Below are positions 40,768-44,819 of a stretch of DNA of 44,819 nucleotides, in pieces (position 1 is the first letter of the stretch; each line of letters starts with the position of its first letter). The DNA lies in IMG/VR virus record IMGVR_UViG_3300027759_000149, positions 1-44,819 of that record; one strand, written 5' to 3'. The notes beneath the pieces are model-generated. The model worked only from the letters and a program-made list of their open reading frames with translations, did no database searches and was not told the origin of the DNA. The stretch comes from a virus. The position numbers and the translations under genes were made by a program.

Positions 40768-42132
40768 TTAAGAAATGAGTTCTGTAATTACATTACCAAA
40801 GTTATCAGTAAGCCTAAATTCTCTTCCGTTGTAATTGTATGTAAGCTTTGTATGATCAAAGCCCATAAGGCGTAGAATAGTTGCATGGAGATCGTGGATA
40901 TGAACAATATCTTTTACTGCTGTTCCACCAGTTTCATCGGTTTCACCGTAACGCTGACCTCCTTTTACGTTTCCTCCAGCCATCCATACGGAGAAGGCTT
41001 TTCCGTTGTGGTCGCGTCCAGGTAGCCCCGCACCGCCGCCAGCAGTAACTGTACGACCAAATTCACCACCCCATATAACTAATACAGAATCTAATAATCC
41101 TCTCTGTTTAAGATCTGTAAGAAGTCCCGAAAATGCTTGATCATATCTAGACGCAGTAGTGGTCATAGCTCTCTTAATGTCGCTATGATGATCATAGCCA
41201 CCTACACTTACCTGAACGAAACGAACTCCTCTTTCTACTAGTCTTCTAGCTATCATCATCTTATTACCTTCTTCGTTTCTACCATAAAGATCCTTTATAT
41301 TTTCTGGTTCTTTTGTTAGGTCAAATGCATCAGTAGCTTCTGTCTGCATTTTAAATGCCGTCTCAAATGCCTCTATACGAGATTCTAACTGAATATCCTT
41401 TTGAAGTTTAGCCATATGCATTTGATTAAATTGTTTAGATAAATCTAATTGTCTTCTTTGTCTATCTAAAGTAGAAAATTCGCTACGAATGTTAGCTAGA
41501 ATTTCTTCTGCTCGCATCGTTGATCTATACTGAACATTACATCCTTGATATATAGATGGAAGAAATGCACACTGTCTCCATTCGGGAGCACCATTTAAAG
41601 ATATAAATGCTGGCATATTCTGATTTAAAGATCCTAAACCATAAGTAAGCCAACTCCCTAAACTAGGTTTTGGTAATTGTGTAGAACCAGTATTAAACAT
41701 CTTTGCAGCAATTCCATGATCTGGAATATCTGTTTGCATAGAATTGATAATAGCAATATTATCCGCATGTCGGCCTAACTTAGACCACACTTCAGATATA
41801 TTTAAACCAGATTTACCGAACTGTGGGAACTCAAAAGGAGAGGCTAATAGATTCCCAGATCCCGCTTTTTGTCCATCTCTCTTTTGTAGTTCTGGTTTAT
41901 AGTCAAAAGTATCAACATGTGATGGCGCACCCGAAGCAAAAAGTTGGATAACGGCTTTTGCTTTGACTGGAAGTGGGGGTGCCTTTGCCTCGAAAGGAGA
42001 TACAGCTTCAGCCGTTTGTGGGTCGATTCCTAACATTGCTGCTAATGATAATCCTCCAATACCCCAGCCGAAATCATTTAAAAAATCTCTTCTAGTATGG
42101 AACTCTGTTGGATGGTTTCCGCAATCTTTCAT
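40768..42132 (-). CDS. DUF1501 protein with Tat signal, host-like
   Basis: This 454-residue protein is a complete DUF1501 member. It has a twin-arginine signal (TRRDFL, 13-18, then a hydrophobic GIGGLSLAAMLG), then FASGAPSHVDTFDYKP, GGEFGRTVTAGGGAGLPGRD and FSVWMAGGNVKGGQRYG, and the C-terminal HDLHATILRLMGFDHTKL. DUF1501 proteins have an alkaline phosphatase/sulfatase-like fold and are abundant in Planctomycetota and Verrucomicrobiota; function is unknown. Its ATG follows the stop of a phage leader-bearing gene by 3 bases. No frameshift is visible. It is probably a host-derived auxiliary gene. Confidence 0.9.
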   Translation of the reverse strand: MKDCGNHPTEFHTRRDFLNDFGWGIGGLSLAAMLGIDPQTAEAVSPFEAKAPPLPVKAKAVIQLFASGAPSHVDTFDYKPELQKRDGQKAGSGNLLASPFEFPQFGKSGLNISEVWSKLGRHADNIAIINSMQTDIPDHGIAAKMFNTGSTQLPKPSLGSWLTYGLGSLNQNMPAFISLNGAPEWRQCAFLPSIYQGCNVQYRSTMRAEEILANIRSEFSTLDRQRRQLDLSKQFNQMHMAKLQKDIQLESRIEAFETAFKMQTEATDAFDLTKEPENIKDLYGRNEEGNKMMIARRLVERGVRFVQVSVGGYDHHSDIKRAMTTTASRYDQAFSGLLTDLKQRGLLDSVLVIWGGEFGRTVTAGGGAGLPGRDHNGKAFSVWMAGGNVKGGQRYGETDETGGTAVKDIVHIHDLHATILRLMGFDHTKLTYNYNGREFRLTDNFGNVITELIS

Positions 42133-42135
42133 AAA

Positions 42136-42363
42136 TTATTTTTTGTTTTTTGGTTTAGAACTCTTTGTTTTTTTCTGATACCACATATTACCAACTAAAG
42201 CATTAGGACCCATTTTATTAATATTACCCAAGAACTCTCCACCTCCATTAGGTAATACCCCGTCTCTACTCGGTCCTTGGGTGAGATTTGGAGAAAATTG
42301 AGGATACCTTTTAGCTAGTGTATACTCTTTTAAAAGCTTCTGTACTTTTTCATCAAACTTCAT
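42136..42363 (-). CDS. small hypothetical protein with capsid-targeting-like leader
   Basis: This 75-residue protein starts MKFDEKVQKLLKE-Y, with a possible gp21-type cut after LKE at residue 13. The body is Gly/Asn/Pro-rich and the tail very basic (KKTKSSKPKNKK). It lies just upstream of the DUF1501 gene in the same direction. A small internal head protein is possible. Confidence 0.5.
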   Translation of the reverse strand: MKFDEKVQKLLKEYTLAKRYPQFSPNLTQGPSRDGVLPNGGGEFLGNINKMGPNALVGNMWYQKKTKSSKPKNKK

Positions 42364-42368
42364 AAATG

Positions 42369-42376
42369 TATTTAAC
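42369..42376 (-). promoter_or_regulatory. late-promoter-like GTTAAATA
   Basis: On the minus strand it ends 5 bases before the ATG at 42363. It overlaps the plus-strand site at 42375-42382 by 2 bases. Confidence 0.5.
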
Positions 42377-42382
42377 TAAATA
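42375..42382 (+). promoter_or_regulatory. late-promoter-like ACTAAATA
   Basis: It ends 5 bases before ATG 42388 and overlaps the divergent site of the minus-strand gene. Confidence 0.5.
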
Positions 42383-42387
42383 ATCTT

Positions 42388-42771
42388 ATGGATCATAATT
42401 ATTACAAGATATCTGATGTTTACAGGAATAGAATTCTAGGAGAAACCACGGGAGCTACAAATGATATGAAGAATTCGTATCAAACTACGGCTTCGATGCA
42501 GGGGCCAGGGAATGGGCCAGTAGCGGGGAGTCAAGGTGGGATGTCTCAGGGAGGTAATAATGTAATGTTCCCTGATGACCAAGAATTAAGTAATTCTCAA
42601 AAAGCTTCCATGCTGATAAAATTTTTTAAAATGGAAATAGATGACGGTACTTGGGACGAAGATGCCAAGACTAAATTTAAAAATTTATTAGATTACCTAT
42701 TAGGATTTGAAGAATCAGACAAAGATAAGACCGAGGAAGAATTGATGAAGGCTGCTAGAGAAGCATCCTAA
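42388..42771 (+). CDS. hypothetical protein
   Basis: This 127-residue protein is the only plus-strand gene after 35 kb. Residues 25-60 are Gly/Gln/Ser-rich, and the C-terminal half is acidic and helical (LIKFFKMEIDDGTWDEDAKTKFKNLLDYLLGF). A possible cleavage site LGE-T lies near residue 19. No family is recognised. Its end overlaps the convergent membrane-protein gene by 4 bases. Confidence 0.5.
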   Translation: MDHNYYKISDVYRNRILGETTGATNDMKNSYQTTASMQGPGNGPVAGSQGGMSQGGNNVMFPDDQELSNSQKASMLIKFFKMEIDDGTWDEDAKTKFKNLLDYLLGFEESDKDKTEEELMKAAREAS

Positions 42772-43067
42772 TCCTTATTTAGACGATTCGTCTGTGCATG
42801 TATCATACTCATGATACTATCTGCATACCAACATATACATGAACAAGTAAAAGGAAAGACTATTAAATCTAATTCCCATCCTTCTGAAAGATATAATAAA
42901 GGAGACAAAATTAGACCTACCCAAAATCCCATACACAAACAACATTTATAAAGTTTTTCTAAACAGGGAAACCACGAAGATGTCTTCTTACGAAATGATT
43001 CTAAAATAGAACCATATTTAAAAATAAAACAAATACCTATTGCGGCTATCCAGTAGTATAAGATCAT
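42768..43067 (-). CDS. small membrane protein, DUF1360-like
   Basis: This 99-residue protein has about three hydrophobic spans, with YKCCLCMGFWVGLILSPLLYL in the middle. The C..C.GFWVG pattern resembles DUF1360-type phage membrane proteins. Function is unknown. Its start overlaps the stop of the 43064 gene. Confidence 0.5.
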   Translation of the reverse strand: MILYYWIAAIGICFIFKYGSILESFRKKTSSWFPCLEKLYKCCLCMGFWVGLILSPLLYLSEGWELDLIVFPFTCSCICWYADSIMSMIHAQTNRLNKD

Positions 43068-43684
43068 TGTAATTGAATATATTTAACGTCTTCGTGATTT
43101 GTTTTTGGGCCATACGGAAGTCTAACCTCTATAACATCTTCTCCTTTAATACGATTTTTTGTGTAGAAAGTAGGATATTCCGTATCTGCTACGAGTCCAG
43201 CAATTTCATTTTGTGATGGATTGCCTTCTGCAAATCCTAATACTATATCTGCAATAACATCATCCATCAATTTTCTGTTAAGAGAAAGAGATTTGAAATT
43301 TATATTAGAAGGATTTCTGCTAGAGATATCATCTATGTCTTGTCTGATACTAGACATAAGTGCTATAAATTCACGTCTAGTATCTCTATCCATATTATTC
43401 AAATCTATTCTATGAGGAGCTTTTACTTCTTCTGCTTCCTTATCAAATATTTCTGGATACTCTTCTGATGTATATTCGGGTTCCCTTTCAGAAGAGGGGA
43501 TATAATCTTTTCTGGATTGAGGGACGTTAGGTTTTAATTCTGGTTTTTGAAAATGTCTTCCCTTATGCCTTCCAAATTTGTATCCAGTAGCATCACCAAA
43601 ATCAGCATCTGGATTAAGGTTAATCTCTTGGATTACTTTTTCCAAATAAATTTTTTGGAGTTTAGATGAATCGCTGTCATTCAT
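43064..43684 (-). CDS. hypothetical protein
   Basis: I do not recognise this 206-residue protein. Residues 30-95 are polar and Pro/Glu/Lys-rich, probably disordered, followed by a helical stretch (DRDTRREFIALMSSIRQDI) and a beta-rich end (KNRIKGEDVIEVRLPYG). A YLE-K site near residue 15 weakly resembles the gp21 cleavage pattern. It overlaps the downstream gene by 4 bases. Confidence 0.5.
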   Translation of the reverse strand: MNDSDSSKLQKIYLEKVIQEINLNPDADFGDATGYKFGRHKGRHFQKPELKPNVPQSRKDYIPSSEREPEYTSEEYPEIFDKEAEEVKAPHRIDLNNMDRDTRREFIALMSSIRQDIDDISSRNPSNINFKSLSLNRKLMDDVIADIVLGFAEGNPSQNEIAGLVADTEYPTFYTKNRIKGEDVIEVRLPYGPKTNHEDVKYIQLQ

Positions 43685-43689
43685 CTAAC

Positions 43690-43697
43690 TATTTAAT
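43690..43697 (-). promoter_or_regulatory. late-promoter-like ATTAAATA
   Basis: On the minus strand it ends 5 bases before the ATG at 43684 and overlaps the stop of the upstream gene. Confidence 0.45.
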
Positions 43698-43884
43698 CCT
43701 TTAAGTTGGTGTTAAGAAAATTCTTAAGAAGATTTAATTCTCCTTTGGTTAAAACTACAGTACCTTCAAAATCATCTGTAATAGTAAATTTATCATTTTC
43801 TATTTCTGTTAAAACAGGACAGCAGGAACCAGTGCTGCACATAGTGTATTTAATCTTTTCTTGGCGGGTATTTGTTGTTTCCAT
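43693..43884 (-). CDS. small Cys-containing hypothetical protein
   Basis: This 63-residue protein has CSTGSCCPVL near its start, then a polar strand and a C-terminal helix (TKGELNLLKNFLNTNL). The closely spaced cysteines could bind a metal. No family is recognised. Confidence 0.45.
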   Translation of the reverse strand: METTNTRQEKIKYTMCSTGSCCPVLTEIENDKFTITDDFEGTVVLTKGELNLLKNFLNTNLKD

Positions 43885-43891
43885 ACATTAT

Positions 43892-43899
43892 TATTTACA
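43892..43899 (-). promoter_or_regulatory. late-promoter-like TGTAAATA
   Basis: On the minus strand it lies 7 bases before the ATG at 43884. Confidence 0.4.
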
Positions 43900-43917
43900 A
43901 TAAAAAATATATTTTCA

Positions 43918-44214
43918 TTACAAATCAAATAATCTTATAGCTTTTTCTACTCCATTAATATTTACGATTAGATAATCTGTTGATTCTGTTAAAGGAGTAG
44001 AAGGGGAATACAATTCCGCATCTTTAATCATATCGGTAAACCCACCAGCTATAGAAATTATATTCGTAGCATTACCATTACCATCATCACCAGCACCATA
44101 GTATAATACTTGATCTACTTCATTAAATCCTAATTCTCCATTTAATAAACTACTAGGAGGCCCTACAGCTCCCCCCTTTCGTCTTTTTATTAAAATTTTC
44201 GATGGTAAATCCAT
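43918..44214 (-). CDS. short tail-fibre-like protein
   Basis: This 98-residue protein has the start IKRRKGGAVGPPSSLLNGELGFNEVDQVLYYGAGDD, which matches a widespread N-terminal module of phage fibres and tropism proteins (LnGEl.yne.d..LyyG). Normally it joins to a longer fibre; here it ends soon after. It may be a small fibre-attachment or baseplate part. Confidence 0.6.
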   Translation of the reverse strand: MDLPSKILIKRRKGGAVGPPSSLLNGELGFNEVDQVLYYGAGDDGNGNATNIISIAGGFTDMIKDAELYSPSTPLTESTDYLIVNINGVEKAIRLFDL

Positions 44215-44222
44215 TGTTTAGA

Positions 44223-44230
44223 TATTTATT
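44223..44230 (-). promoter_or_regulatory. late-promoter-like AATAAATA
   Basis: On the minus strand it lies 8 bases before the ATG at 44214, after a terminator. Confidence 0.4.
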
Positions 44231-44261
44231 TGATATAATGGATTTTTCTATCATATTAAAT

Positions 44262-44298
44262 AAAAAACCTCACAGGGATTGGACCTGTGAGGTTTTTT
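44262..44298. terminator. bidirectional rho-independent terminator
   Basis: A 15-bp perfect stem (AAAAAACCTCACAGG with its complement) closes a 7-base loop. It follows the end of the 44330 gene on the minus strand. Confidence 0.85.
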
Positions 44299-44329
44299 GT
44301 ATTTTAAAGAATTATACTACTTAAAAATA

Positions 44330-44819
44330 TTAAGCGTATATTAATCCACCATTTTCGATAGTAGGATCATCAGCAGTTAAACCACCATTTTCAACTGTTG
44401 GTGATAAAGTATCATAACCAGTTGGGTCATTATTTTCATCATAAACAGGAACACCCTGCCAATCTGGTGTATTATGATATGTAACAGTCCAGTTTGAATT
44501 AGAAGTTGGTACATATTGATGTTCAGTTGCAGCACCGTTATATGCCCACTGACCAAAATGTGTTCCAGTTATCTGATACTGCTGGGGTGTTGTCACACCC
44601 GCTAACCAATCAAGGTAGTCTATTTCATAACCTAATTCTTGTGCATGACTCCATAAGCTTCCATGATCAATTGATGCATTGTAGTCTTCCACGGGAAGGA
44701 TAGTACCACCATATTTGTATACATCATAACCGTCATCAGTATAATACCCAGTTGAATTTGCGTTTGACCAAGCATCATAGGCAGCAGCAGCAGCAGCAGC
44801 AGCAGCAGCGGCAGCAGCA
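44330..44819 (-). CDS. partial virion-like protein with poly-alanine tract
   Basis: The frame is open to the right edge, so this is the C-terminal 162 codons of a longer gene. A GTG at 44692 is internal. The visible part begins with at least 13 alanines, then a polar, aromatic Tyr/Trp/Gly/Asn-rich region (YDAWSNANSTGYYTDDGY), and ends with a repeated P-T-(V/I)-ENGGL unit. Composition suits an extracellular or fibre protein. No catalytic motif is visible. Confidence 0.6.
   Translation of the reverse strand, partial: AAAAAAAAAAAAAYDAWSNANSTGYYTDDGYDVYKYGGTILPVEDYNASIDHGSLWSHAQELGYEIDYLDWLAGVTTPQQYQITGTHFGQWAYNGAATEHQYVPTSNSNWTVTYHNTPDWQGVPVYDENNDPTGYDTLSPTVENGGLTADDPTIENGGLIYA
44780..44819 (-). 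repeat. GCT/GCC trinucleotide repeat (poly-Ala)
   Basis: Thirteen Ala codons, mostly GCT with two GCC, run in frame to the window edge on the minus strand. It may continue beyond. Confidence 0.8.

Noticed and set aside
1-44819. CRISPR arrays, tRNA genes, IS elements and phage integrase or attachment sites.
   Set aside because: No regularly spaced repeats, cloverleaf sequences, transposase or integrase motifs were seen, and the gaps between genes are too short for most of them.

Overview
This window looks like part of the genome of a T4-like (contractile-tailed) bacteriophage. It is strongly A+T-rich (about 70% by eye) and tightly packed, with no intergenic stretch over about 115 bases. I saw no rRNA, tRNA, IS element or CRISPR array. 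The T4-type virion core is recognisable: tail sheath stabiliser gp15, portal gp20, head-completion nuclease gp4, prohead protease gp21, scaffold gp22, major capsid gp23 and a gp5-like baseplate spike. The host is not directly visible. A complete Tat-exported DUF1501 protein of the kind abundant in Planctomycetota and Verrucomicrobiota, and the near absence of Shine-Dalgarno sequences, point to a PVC-group host, but this is an inference.

Layout. 1-5.2 kb: small unknown proteins, many with a short T4-like capsid-targeting leader, plus two homing endonucleases. 5.2-7.8 kb: PhoH-like ATPase, Nudix hydrolase, P-loop kinase-like protein and a small structural-looking protein on the minus strand. 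7.8-16.5 kb: an uninterrupted plus-strand glycan cassette of GT-A and GT-B glycosyltransferases, three methyltransferase-like proteins and a GDP-mannose 3,5-epimerase, with one frameshifted gene. 16.5-20.3 kb: possible clamp-loader subunit, GroES-like co-chaperonin, WYL/SH3-like protein, XPD/DinG-type helicase and ASCH-domain protein. 20.3-34.9 kb: the virion block (gp15, gp20, neck-like protein, gp4, gp21, core protein, gp22, gp23, baseplate spike), with a lipoprotein, a GIY-YIG endonuclease and several small cargo-like proteins. 34.9-44.8 kb, mostly minus strand: ThyX, ClpP, a membrane PAS protein, small membrane proteins, ribonucleotide reductase (nrdB-nrdA), the DUF1501 protein, and small tail-fibre-like proteins up to a poly-alanine tract at the window edge.

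How it works together. RNR, ThyX, the kinase-like protein and Nudix supply and clean nucleotides. The scaffold, protease and core genes build and mature the prohead. Many small proteins carry leaders ending in a gp21-type cleavage site, so they may be packaged in the capsid. The glycan cassette and the DUF1501 protein probably act on a surface or virion glycan.

The most striking non-coding signal is an octamer ending in TAAATA, placed 5-8 bases before the start codon of about 30 genes on both strands, with almost no ribosome binding sites. If this is a T4-type late promoter, the transcripts begin at or next to the start codon and are leaderless. Two sigma70-like promoters (before 625 and 14831) have the same short distance to ATG.
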